Assembly (NCBI GenBank): GCA_001839685.1
Contig: MLAK01000585.1
Location: forward strand, 9,215-48,477
Length of the DNA stretch: 39,263 nt
Reading direction: 5' to 3'
Source: Tritrichomonas foetus
Taxonomy: Eukaryota > Parabasalia > Tritrichomonadida > Tritrichomonadidae
Positions 8,978 to 18,100 of this stretch are shown in pieces; position 1 is the first letter of the stretch, and each line of letters starts with the position of its first letter. The notes under the pieces were generated by a model, which made no database searches, was not told the DNA's origin, and saw nothing but the letters and a program-made list of their open reading frames with translations. The position numbers and the translations under genes were made by a program.

Positions 8978-9434
8978 CTTGAATGATCCCTCTTTTCTTG
9001 ATAGAAGATCTTTGATCAACTGCGTATATTGTTTTGTATTTGTTTTAGATTGTATTTATTTGGATTTTTTTGTAAAACTAATCATTTAATTTTTCTTTAT
9101 TTCTTTTTCTGAAAATTGAATCTATTTTGCGCTTCCCAAAAAGTTCTAGATCGAATTTTTAATCATAATAAATCAATCAGCAGAGATGGTTTCGAATGAA
9201 ATTCCATTCTTTTTGACTTTCTTGATGGACAAAAAATAAATAATTATTATAATAATTATAGGTCATGAATAGCAACAAATCCAATGATAATAGTAAAGCA
9301 TTTATGTATAGACTTACACAAACTCCATCAAATTTGTGTGAGCGATAAAAAAAGGTCAAATACAAGGCTAAATATTAAAAAGATAAAACGGATGATTTGG
9401 CCAAATACTAATTGAAAGTTAATTTCAGATTTTC
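8978..9434. other. Intergenic spacer, nothing recognised
   Basis: AT-rich spacer between two plus-strand genes. A 62-codon minus-strand frame inside it has the composition of random AT-rich sequence. The last bases contain TCAGATTTT directly before the next ATG. Confidence 0.5.
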
Positions 9435-10088
9435 ATGAATCATGATCATCAATCACTGTCAATTCGGCATACAATGCGTAATCTAGATCTTCACAATGTT
9501 GGTCCTTCAGCTGGAGTTGAAAATAAGCCGAAGAAAAAAAGTATTGTTAAATCATCACCTTATTTCAAGGATCCAATAATTATGGCTGATTTTGTTGGAT
9601 ACAAATCGCCTACATATAGTAGGCTTCCAACATCAAATCAACAATCACGTTCAAAAAACAATCAAGATGAAATCACATTGGATTCTTCAATTTCAAGGAA
9701 AAAAGCCAAATCACCAAGAAGATATCTTCCAATAAGTACTGGAATTCCATATACTGAAAGAACTGATATAATTGAAGAAAAGAAAAATGAATATTATAAT
9801 AGTTTACACAAAAAGTATCTCATAACTAATACACCTTATACATTTGATTATATTGCAACAATGAATAAATCAATTGATAATATAAAGAAAAGAAATCTAG
9901 AAAGGAATATCATTGAGATAGAAAAACGAGGGAAAGAAATCGAAGAGCATGAGCTTGCAGTTAAAATTTCCAAGCATTCACAGATTTTTCACAATGATGA
10001 AATCATAAATCCAAGGAATAAATTTTTCAGAATTATCCCAACTCATGATCGTCTTTCATCAAATTATGATCCAAGTGTCTTTATTTGA
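9435..10088 (+). CDS. Small basic protein of unknown function
   Basis: This is a 217-residue protein rich in Lys, Arg, Ser, Asn and Ile, with no signal peptide or membrane segment. The first ~110 residues are Ser/Pro/Lys-rich with motifs such as KKKSIVKSSPYF and KSPTYSRLP, and look disordered. Residues about 115-175 form a charged helical stretch (NIKKRNLERNIIEIEKRGKEIEEHE). The end, FRIIPTHDRLSSNYDPSVFI, looks like a conserved short linear segment but I cannot name it. The ATG at 9435 follows TCAGATTTTC, matching the spacing seen at the cyclin gene, which supports it as a real gene. No function is proposed; an axonemal or cytoskeletal role is possible but unsupported. Confidence 0.65.
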   Translation: MNHDHQSLSIRHTMRNLDLHNVGPSAGVENKPKKKSIVKSSPYFKDPIIMADFVGYKSPTYSRLPTSNQQSRSKNNQDEITLDSSISRKKAKSPRRYLPISTGIPYTERTDIIEEKKNEYYNSLHKKYLITNTPYTFDYIATMNKSIDNIKKRNLERNIIEIEKRGKEIEEHELAVKISKHSQIFHNDEIINPRNKFFRIIPTHDRLSSNYDPSVFI

Positions 10089-10395
10089 GGGTAAGTCAAT
10101 CTATTTCTCGAAAATAAATAATTTTTTATTGTATAATATTATCTCAAAATATTTAACTCGAATCTTGTGTAATCATGATTGTTGTATAGAATGAAAATGA
10201 TCAAGATAAAATCAAATGACAGGATGAAACCAAATGAAAAAGATGAAACCAAATGAAAAGATGAAATCAAATGAAAACAAAACAATCAAATAAAAAGATA
10301 AAATACAATGAAAACAAAACAAAAAAGAGAAAGAGTTTTGGAATTACCGCAAATTTTATTTAAACAAAAACAGTTAAATACAAAGATAAAAAAGA
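10089..10395. other. Convergent spacer between the basic-protein and rhomboid genes
   Basis: This is the shared 3' region of a plus-strand and a minus-strand gene. Its main content is the degenerate A-rich minisatellite at 10203-10320. No gene is seen. Confidence 0.5.
10203..10320. repeat. Degenerate A-rich tandem repeat, unit about 18 bases
   Basis: Imperfect copies of ATGAAACCAAATGAAAAG follow one another with units of about 18-19 bases, decaying toward the 3' side (ATAAAATACAATGAAAAC). It lies between convergent genes and is non-coding. Confidence 0.7.
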
Positions 10396-11358
10396 TTAAC
10401 AAATTCCATCTCTGTCAAAGTTACTTTTGAATAAAAAGAACAGCACAGGTAAAACAAGAAGAACAATCATTGCTACACTTCCAATTATATAACATAATGC
10501 AATTCTTTTCTTCCCTTCAGCTTTTTGTCCAAAAAATACTAACCCTATTCCCATTCCAAACAAGAATCCTGCAGCATGTCCAACACTTTCACTCGCTTCT
10601 TGAACACCTGCAATAATCAAAAGGAAGACAATAAAACACATCATAATTAAAACACCAATTCTATGTTTCCATGCAAGACGAGCCGCTGCAACTAAATAAG
10701 ACGATACAAAAGCGCCAAAAACACCAAAAATTCCAGCACTTGGTCCAATGTTTAATTTGTTTGGATAAAACGTCAATGTTGCAAAACTGCCACAGAAAGA
10801 AGAAAGCAAAAGAATTGGAATAAGACGATAGGATTTCCAGCTTGCCTCTCGAGGAAGAACAAAAAATAACTCGAGAGCAAAGTTTATGATGAGCTGCTGA
10901 GCTTGATTGTGAAGAACAATGTTTGATAAAAGACGCCAGTATTCATGCTTATATTTTATTTTTGATGGACATAGCCGCCCACACTTTATGAGGATATATG
11001 AATCAACTGTGAAAATATCAATCGGCGAATCAGTGATGTTTATCATATATGAATAAAAAGCGATTTGACCTAAAATTAACCAAAATGTGAATAAAGTGAA
11101 AATTCGTAGAACATCATGCCTTCGAACTGGCGTACAGCATGGCCCGATTAAAAATGGCGAATATGAAATAAGCAGTCTATCTGATGGTGTTATTAAACGC
11201 TGGTTATGGGTATTAATTGTCCAAAATCCTTGGCATATCTCAGGCGGGAGATTAAGATCGGCTTGCGAAAGAGAAGTAAGTTGATCTGCAGATACAATAA
11301 AGCGAGTGTGATCATCAAAATTCATAAGTGGATCTCTTTCTGTGGTAGTATCGGACAT
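10396..11358 (-). CDS. Rhomboid-family intramembrane serine protease
   Basis: This is a 320-residue polytopic membrane protein. Hydrophobic segments lie at about 84-106, 150-168, 178-198, 205-228, 234-252, 258-277 and 287-310, after a cytosolic N-terminal region of about 80 residues. The rhomboid core is clear: EYWRLLSNIVLH at 139-150, catalytic serine S207 in GPSAGIFG, and catalytic histidine H261 in SVGHAAG. Rhomboids cleave substrates within the membrane and act in surface-protein shedding and organelle quality control. The usual H-x4-H-x3-N helix reads HNQAQQLIIN, so the oxyanion histidine is Gln (Q155) while N159 is kept. The open frame starts two codons earlier at a TTG, so the ATG at 11358 is used; it is preceded by TCATTACTT, an initiator-like motif. 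It may be active because both dyad residues are present. Confidence 0.88.
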   Translation of the reverse strand: MSDTTTERDPLMNFDDHTRFIVSADQLTSLSQADLNLPPEICQGFWTINTHNQRLITPSDRLLISYSPFLIGPCCTPVRRHDVLRIFTLFTFWLILGQIAFYSYMINITDSPIDIFTVDSYILIKCGRLCPSKIKYKHEYWRLLSNIVLHNQAQQLIINFALELFFVLPREASWKSYRLIPILLLSSFCGSFATLTFYPNKLNIGPSAGIFGVFGAFVSSYLVAAARLAWKHRIGVLIMMCFIVFLLIIAGVQEASESVGHAAGFLFGMGIGLVFFGQKAEGKKRIALCYIIGSVAMIVLLVLPVLFFLFKSNFDRDGIC

Positions 11359-11649
11359 TTCCAAGTAATGATTTTACTCGACCAGATATAAAGCGGTTAC
11401 ACATACACAGCTCATATAGTTATGATGCAGCCATAGGTGGAGCTATTTTCAATATAAAATACATAGCATCAAATCATTTCATTTGAATTTTTAATTATCT
11501 TGTTTTCATAAAAAGTATGAATATCATTAGAAATTATCAAGAATCACTCCAACTTCAAGATTATCAAAGCTGAAGGAAAATCACTAACTCCACCAGCCTT
11601 AACAAGTCTCGAGAGGACTTTTTGTATTAGAGAAATTAGAGAAAAATTA

Positions 11650-11818
11650 TTGTCGCACCTCCTCGGGCGTGTAAGGAGGAGGGCAACAACCACCCTTAGC
11701 CAGTAGCTAAAAGGCGAAGTAATAAATTCGTTTGAACAGGGCGCCCGGCACGTACCAGGCGAACCGCTGTCAAGCGATTCAGAACAGATACTACACTTAT
11801 TCATAGCGAATCGCCATG
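11650..11818 (-). ncRNA. U2: U2 spliceosomal snRNA
   Basis: The minus strand carries AAGTGTAGTATCTGTTCT (plus positions 11781-11798), the nearly invariant U2 segment that base-pairs with the intron branch site. Around it the U2 fold can be drawn: 5' stem-loop I from ATGGCGATTCGCTAT; stem II, 8 pairs around TGAC (11761-11780); a second 6-pair stem (11743-11760); a Sm-like AATTTATTA stretch; stem III, 8 pairs (11693-11713); and stem IV, 7+7 pairs with an 11-base loop (11650-11689). In stem IV one pair is G-U on the minus strand but would be C-A on the plus strand, which fixes the RNA strand. Length is about 170 nt, slightly shorter than human U2. The exact ends are estimates. Its presence implies a working major spliceosome although almost no introns are visible here. 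Confidence 0.9.
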
Positions 11819-12083
11819 AGTGCAAAAAAATAGTGTTTCAAAATTAAATTTGTTATAAACCCCTCTTTCAACCAATACAAATATTTTCTCATAACCGCAA
11901 AATACGCACAAAAAGTTCAAGAAAAAAACATCCCTTTCGCCTCGAATATCTCATCAACAATTTGATAAAAAGCTAAGATTAAATATTATATGACATTAAT
12001 AATAAATGATAAATACGCACATTTAATATAGTATCTTAATAAGTCTATGTTCTGAAAGCAATAAAAAAAGATGGTTCAAATAA
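11819..12083. other. Spacer upstream of U2 and downstream of the Ubl-like gene
   Basis: AT-rich DNA with a small GC patch, AACCCCTC at about 11857-11864, roughly 40 bases upstream of the U2 5' end. This is a possible snRNA promoter element, but I know of no consensus to confirm it. Confidence 0.35.
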
Positions 12084-12689
12084 TCACCACATAAAGTCTT
12101 CTGGAAATCTTAGAGTTCCATTCCTTGGACTAGTATGTGTCATCATATGTGGTGTCACTTTTGGAGGCTTGTTCCAAGGCTGGGGAAGCGGTTGTGTAGA
12201 TATTCCTTTAGATTTACGTAGGATGGTCGGAAACTTTCTGTGTGGCCTTTCGCTTCTTCGGCATTCCATAAGTTCGGCATTCTGTAGGAGATATTGCGCA
12301 TATATGCAATTTGCGTCTTTTTCTGAATCAATTGTATCGAAAATTAAGTCGTTCGACCTTAAAAAGCTATTGTATATATCTGATAAAAAGCAATCGAAGC
12401 TTTTCAATTCGTCCACTGCCGTTTCTGAGGTAACAAATATCATCTTTTTCATGTTTTTCGCCTTATTTCGCAAAAATACGATCGAATCATTATCTTTGAT
12501 GCCTTGGGCCATCAAAGAGATATCTATGTCCAGTTTCTTCCCGTTGTGAAGAAAAATATAGCTCGAATTTTTTATGTCGCCATTTCCGATAATTTCGATA
12601 AAAGATCGAACAGAGTTTGTGTTGGGAACCTTTACTGTGATTTTTTTGCCGCTGATATTGAGTAGGGACAGTGTTATTTCCTTTTGCAT
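12084..12689 (-). CDS. Protein with N-terminal ubiquitin-like domain, otherwise unknown
   Basis: This is a 201-residue soluble protein. Residues 1-77 read as a ubiquitin-like fold: a first strand ITLSLLNISGKKITVKVP, a helix SVRSFIEIIG, then YIFLHNGKKLD and the loop GIKDNDSIVFLRN, matching the K27-to-L67 layout of ubiquitin (FaGKqLeD ... I.ke.tlhLvlR). There is no C-terminal di-glycine, so it is a built-in Ubl rather than a conjugated modifier. Residues 85-140 are helical and acidic; the tail from about 145 is basic and Pro-rich (PQPWNKPPKVTPH) and ends FPEDFMW. No catalytic motif is seen. It sits between the U2 gene and a UBX p97 adaptor on the same strand, which fits but does not prove a ubiquitin-pathway role. 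Confidence 0.65.
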   Translation of the reverse strand: MQKEITLSLLNISGKKITVKVPNTNSVRSFIEIIGNGDIKNSSYIFLHNGKKLDIDISLMAQGIKDNDSIVFLRNKAKNMKKMIFVTSETAVDELKSFDCFLSDIYNSFLRSNDLIFDTIDSEKDANCIYAQYLLQNAELMECRRSERPHRKFPTILRKSKGISTQPLPQPWNKPPKVTPHMMTHTSPRNGTLRFPEDFMW

Positions 12690-13137
12690 TTTGACTCTTT
12701 ATATACAGATAGCTTTTTCAAAGTCGAATTTATTGAAGATTCTGCAAATTGTAAGAAAAAGTCAGGAAATTCTCTTAAAGATTCAATATAACATTTGAAA
12801 AATTGATAAATGTATTCATCAAAAAAAATTGAACGAATCATACCCATATTGATATTGATTATTTATCATTTATCATTTCTACATGTAGATGGGAAATAGT
12901 TTTTCTTTTAACAAAATAGATATATTTTCCTATCACTAACTTCAATTTGGTAAATTCTTGAGATTCCTAATTCCACTAATCACTTTCGTAGAATCAATAA
13001 TAGCATACTTTTCTTTTTTTAAATGATGAAATTGCAAAAATTCGTCACGCAATGATACATAAATATTCAAAAATGAATAATATTTCATAAATATCCTTTT
13101 ATTTTCAAACACATCAAATTTGATTTTAGATTTAAAA
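12690..13137. other. Spacer between two minus-strand genes
   Basis: AT-rich spacer of about 450 bases. A 92-codon minus-strand frame (12942-13220) overlaps the end of the UBX gene in another phase and reads as low-complexity sequence, so it is not called. No RNA or repeat was recognised. Confidence 0.5.
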
Positions 13138-14058
13138 TCAATCTTCAGAATCAACATATATGATAAACATTTTGGCCGTAGAAATAGATGAAATTGGATC
13201 ACTGTTATCTGGGATTTCATTTAATGGGTACCCCGCTTTCAGCGCAAACACATCTGGAAACATATAATATCTTGCAAATGTGTAAAGCATTGCTAGTGTC
13301 CCATTGATAGGAAATGACCTCATTCTTTCATTATTATCGGGAAAGTGAAACTTTATTGTATAGCATTGCTCATTTTGATGTGGTTTTGGAATTTGGTTGA
13401 ATTTTTCTTCAATGTCTTTCTTTTCTTGTTCTTGGCGAGCTTCAGCTTCTCTAGCTTCGTTTTCTATTTGCTGAATAGTCATGTTATTTTGCTCAGCAGC
13501 AGCAACAGCTTCCATAAATTCTGTGTCTTGGGCATTAATTATTTCTGAGTCCTGTGGATGCTCAAGGGTTAGATATGATAGCAATCCTGTCTCTGTGATG
13601 AATCCTTCATGATTTAGAAAAATTGTCGATTCGTGAAGTGAATGGCCGCGCGGTCTGATTAATGCAAATATTGGAAGTTTTTTAAAATTGAATTTGTTCG
13701 CTAAATTGTAGCCGTCAAAAGAAGTGATATTAACTGGGTAGAATACAAAGCTTCTTTGTATTTCATCAGAAATTGTTGGTAATTTGAATAATTCATCTGT
13801 GACTAGACACGTTTCGTTGTCTGTAAAGTAAATGTAAAGGAATAGCGATTTGTGCATATTAATTGCGTCTTCTATGGCGGAGTTAATCGGTCCTGGGTGT
13901 GAATCAAAAGCAAGATCAGTCAATCTTATATTGTCGACATATCCTGGCGGAGTATATTCGGATGGCGTATCTCCGTACTGATATCTGTAGAAAAGGTTTT
14001 TTAGAAATCCCCAAAAATTATGTTGTGGCTCAGGTAGAAGCATTTGATTTTCCCGCAT
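13138..14058 (-). CDS. UAS-UBX domain protein, FAF1/FAF2-like p97 adaptor
   Basis: This is a 306-residue protein with three parts. Residues about 45-170 are a thioredoxin-fold UAS domain (SAIEDAINMHKSLFLYIYF, then FVFYPVNITSFDGYNLANKF, then LPIFALIRPRG). Residues about 180-220 are a charged helix/coiled coil (IENEAREAEARQEQEKKDIEEK). Residues about 228-305 are a UBX domain (YTIKFHFPDNNERMRSFPING, ending AKMFIIYVD). This order is that of FAF1/FAF2 (UBXD8), which recruit p97/Cdc48 to ubiquitinated clients and ER-associated degradation. No N-terminal UBA is visible, and the hydrophobic hairpin of FAF2 is weak or absent (NFWGFLKNLFYRY near residue 15). The p97-contact loop is AGYPLNE rather than the usual FPR. 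It is divergently placed from the Brr6-like gene, 166 bases away. Family assignment is good; the membrane location is uncertain. Confidence 0.85.
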   Translation of the reverse strand: MRENQMLLPEPQHNFWGFLKNLFYRYQYGDTPSEYTPPGYVDNIRLTDLAFDSHPGPINSAIEDAINMHKSLFLYIYFTDNETCLVTDELFKLPTISDEIQRSFVFYPVNITSFDGYNLANKFNFKKLPIFALIRPRGHSLHESTIFLNHEGFITETGLLSYLTLEHPQDSEIINAQDTEFMEAVAAAEQNNMTIQQIENEAREAEARQEQEKKDIEEKFNQIPKPHQNEQCYTIKFHFPDNNERMRSFPINGTLAMLYTFARYYMFPDVFALKAGYPLNEIPDNSDPISSISTAKMFIIYVDSED

Positions 14059-14224
14059 TACTGGAAAATTTTATTACTTTGTCAAACAATATATTTTAGC
14101 AAATATATCCATACTAAATTGAAATATAATCTAATTGGTGAATTAGACGCTATATCAGGTCAAAAAAACCGCTTTTTGAAATCGACCATAAATCAAGTTT
14201 GATTTTGTTAGTTTGAAGACATTA

Positions 14225-14776
14225 ATGATATCTCCAAAGACATTACATAATCAAACAATTACTAATGTTGACAAAGTTTTCAATCAACAAACAGAAGCAG
14301 GCGAATTAATTGCGAAAACGATATTGGATATGGTTTCTCATCCAAGTACAGCTTTAGCCATATTCGCACCAGAAACACATTATAGAGCAGAAAGGATTTC
14401 TTCATGGATTGATTTCGCAAAACGATGCATTTATTCAATTATTATCATAATTTGCGCAATACGAATTATTTCCGTAATTCCAGAGGATATCCAAAAGGAA
14501 AACAACAAATTAAAATTTTTCGATCTACAGAGGCACAACGACTGCTATAATGAATATATCGAAAATGAATGTAATTCAACTGACGCTCCTGCCCTTATTG
14601 AAAAATGTGAACAGCTATTAAAGTGCTACGAGGAAACAGGAATTGAGACCAGAGTTAATTTACTTACATTTGAATGGGAAGTGATTAATGATTTTTTCTT
14701 TTATCTATCGAAAAAATCAGCAGCCATTCTTGGATTTGTTTGTGGCTGCTTTTTGTATTGTAATTTATGTAAATAA
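14225..14776 (+). CDS. Brr6/Brl1-like nuclear envelope protein (disulfide-bridge nucleocytoplasmic transport domain)
   Basis: This is a 183-residue protein with two transmembrane segments, about 66-85 (CIYSIIIIICAIRIISVI) and 163-180 (SAAILGFVCGCFLYCNL), enclosing a lumenal domain. That domain has the four-cysteine signature of the Brr6/Brl1 family, C107-x8-C116-x11-C128-x5-C134, in the setting HNDCYNEYIENEC ... PALIEKCEQLLKC. The yeast proteins form disulfides in the perinuclear space and act in nuclear pore assembly and nuclear-envelope lipid homeostasis; they are found in organisms with closed mitosis, which fits trichomonads. The open frame begins four codons earlier at a TTG, so the ATG at 14225 is used. 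It is divergent from the UBX gene. Confidence in the family is high from cysteine spacing and topology. Confidence 0.87.
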   Translation: MISPKTLHNQTITNVDKVFNQQTEAGELIAKTILDMVSHPSTALAIFAPETHYRAERISSWIDFAKRCIYSIIIIICAIRIISVIPEDIQKENNKLKFFDLQRHNDCYNEYIENECNSTDAPALIEKCEQLLKCYEETGIETRVNLLTFEWEVINDFFFYLSKKSAAILGFVCGCFLYCNLCK

Positions 14777-15115
14777 AAATGTATTTAATCGAAATTAATG
14801 ATTTTTTTATCCAAAAATCAACGATGCTAATAGAATTATAACTGAAACGTATATAATCATTTTTTGGGCGTTACTCTCTGAATTCTTTGGTTTCAAAATT
14901 GATATCTCTTGATTAGATTTCAAAAACTAATTAATTGAGTAAATTTTTAATACGATGATTATATATTAATTTATAATCGGATGCGATAATAAAAAAGACA
15001 AAAATAACCCAGAAATACTAACATTTATCCGAGATAATTACACAAAATTTTGAGTTTTTTTCGATCATTTTTTAAACAAAGATCGTCAAAAGAAAGGTCA
15101 ATTTGGCAAAGTTTA
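14777..15115. other. Spacer with a small A/T hairpin downstream of the Brr6-like gene
   Basis: A 7-pair hairpin, GATTTTT/AAAAATC, lies at 14800-14819 shortly after the Brr6 stop, possibly by chance in this A/T-rich DNA. From 15050 onward the VPS13 frame is open, but its first ATG is at 15116. No other feature is seen. Confidence 0.45.
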
Positions 15116-18100
15116 ATGCTCAATGGAATTGCGGCAAAACTAATAAGTCATCTCTGCGGGCAGTATATTGAAAAGGTAGACTCTTCACAACTTGAAATCG
15201 ATATATGGAATGGAAAAGCGCACATGGAAAATCTACATATAATGGAGAATTCTTTTTTAGCGCATCATGTTCCATTTCGTGTTAAAAATGGCGTAGTTGA
15301 TTCAATGTCTCTTAGTTTCCCCTGGAATCGTCTCTCAAGTGAACCTTGCATTGTTGACATTGATAACATTCTGCTTGTTGGTGAGGTGTATGGGGGTGCT
15401 TTAGTTTCACATGATTTAACATTCCAAAAACAACCAAAAGATGATGAAGTTACTGAACAAAGCATGTGGAACGGTGTATTAACAAAAATTCTTGATAATC
15501 TTGTAATTAATATAAAAAATATTCATATCAGAATAGAAGCATCAGTTGGATCTAATAATTTTATTGGTATTGGTATTACCATTCCTTCTATTAATGCTTT
15601 TACTATCGATGGAAATGATCAACAGACCTTTTTAAGTGATCATCCTTCATTATTGAGGAAAAAAGTAACAATTAACAGTTTTGGAATTTATGTTGATACA
15701 AACGTTTCTGAAATAGATAAAGAATTATTTAAAACAAAATTGATTGAAGGAATCTACGATAACAATCATCAATTTGTTATTAGTCCATCTACATTTGATG
15801 GTATTTATTCTATTAAATCAGAAATTGGTTCAGAGACAAATGTAAAACTAGAAATTGTATTTTCTGTCATTTCTAACCAATTCGAAGTTTGCTTGGATTC
15901 TTTACAATATCGAGGAATTCAAAATTTATTCAATCAATATAGATTATTTTGTAAACAAAGGCTCTATAGTCATTTGGGAAGACCTGACAGGCCACCACGA
16001 AGCCAAAGATCTTCAACACTCTGGTGGAGATACGCCTATCGATGTGCAATTGAAGATAAAAACAATAAAAAACTTGATATTAAAGACACTCTAGAAATCT
16101 TGAAAAATAGATATCTATACTATGAATTATGGACAAGTCAAAATAAAGAGAAAATTTTACAATTTGAAGATACACTAGAATCTAACACTGTGACTTTATT
16201 AAGAAGTTATTCAGCTTTTACTGATAAAATAAATAAAAAAACAGTCACTGGAGTTTTAACTGAAAAAGAAATGGAAGAAGTAATAAAATCAAATACAAAA
16301 ACTAAAGGCCCATTCAAAGTTAATATGAATTTAGACAATCTTCGTTTTGTTTTGAAAGAAAGCAATGATTTCAACAATGGAAATAACAATGAATCAACCC
16401 AAAATATTTATATTCGAAGTCTGACTAGTTTTGAAATTAATAATTTTATATTTAATTTAATTAAAGAAGAATTTAATAATTATGGAACATATTCTGTTGG
16501 ATCACTTACTATTAATAACTTCATGAGTGAATTGTATCCCAAAATCTTAAATGTACCAGATGGTATTTCTGGATCATTTTTAATTAATTACAACGAACCT
16601 TATAAAAATTCAATTCGTATTTCTCCAATATTTGCAGTTATTGATGTTGAATGGATCGCTTTTATGATTAAGTTCTTTAAAAAGAAAAGAATTTATATTG
16701 ATTACAACGATGAAAGTGGAAAAGTTACACAACAGATACAATCTGCTATCGATCAACATACAAAATTCGAATTTGATTTAGAAATAAGTGAATCAAAAAT
16801 TATTGTTCCTTATCAAGAAATAATTGAGAACACACCTTCATTTGATTTTTCATTTAAAGCATTCAAATTAATTACTATACCATCGCCAAAGTATGATGCT
16901 AATGATTTGTCATCTCTCTATGATAAATTCGAATTTACCATGAAATCAATTCAACTTTCACTTGCTGAAAAGAAAATGAATGATGCTTTTGATTTTAATG
17001 CTGATTTTGATGTGGCTATTGTGACAAGTGATAAATTCGAGGGAATGAAAGCAAAAATTAACACTACCGATTTAAATTTCTATTTAACTACATTTCAAGC
17101 TTTATTATTCATTGAATTATCTTCGTACATATCTGATACGATAAAATTAAATAAAAAAAGGAAAAGCAATTTAACGAATCAAATAGTTAATCAATCTGAG
17201 AATAAAATTGGAATTACTTTTCCTTCAATTCATTTCAATTTTTTCTATGAAGAAAAACCGTTGTATAAACTATTAGTCAACTCACAAACATCTATTAATA
17301 TATCAAATAAAGGTAACAGTACAGAAGGATCATTTGGAAATCATAAAACTGGGATCCAATGCATTGAATGCTTATCAAATAATAATGAACAATTTATTGA
17401 TATTCAAAACTTTGATGTTCGATTTAATATTATTTCACATAATACAAAAGTTGATATTAATATTAAAGATTCTGAAGTATTCCTCAAAGCTTTCCCACTC
17501 AACTTTTTAATTGTCTTTGCTAAATCACCGAAAAATTTTGAATGGAAAATGAAATTAAACTCTGAATCAAAAATTAAAAAATTCTTGCATAAAAAAGCCA
17601 AGAATTTCAAACCTAAAAATCTAGATAAAGAGCAAGTTTATAATGATATTGTTGATAGCCAAAAGCATGGTGATTTGATAAATATTATATTTGAAAATAC
17701 TAAAGCACATTTAGTTGAAAATGAACAAGAATTACTTTTCCTTGATTCAGACAATTTTAATATTTCAATCCAGCAATTCCCAGATACTTTTCGAGTTGAC
17801 ATAGATATTCCCCCACCAAGAGTAACATCTTCTTTATTAGGCCCGAATTGGAATACTGTTGCATTATTACATAACACTTTACATCTGACTATTACACCAA
17901 TAACTGTGACTTTAGATCTGAATTCTCCAGAAGCAAATATAACACCTGTTTTCTTGATTAAGTTAATCCGTTTTATTAATAATATAAAAAGTTCACATTC
18001 ACATCTTCCAGGGGATCCTGACACTTTCCCTTATATGATTTTCAATATTAAAGTTACAAATGGTGTAGTAAGAATTATTCATGATATTGAATCTCAATAT

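Noticed and set aside
11544..11825. 93-codon minus-strand reading frame with several cysteines and arginines
   Set aside because: It is a shadow of the U2 snRNA gene on the same strand; its composition comes from the RNA, and no protein family fits.
12942..13220. 92-codon minus-strand frame after the UBX gene stop
   Set aside because: It overlaps the UBX coding end in another phase and reads as low-complexity AT-rich sequence.
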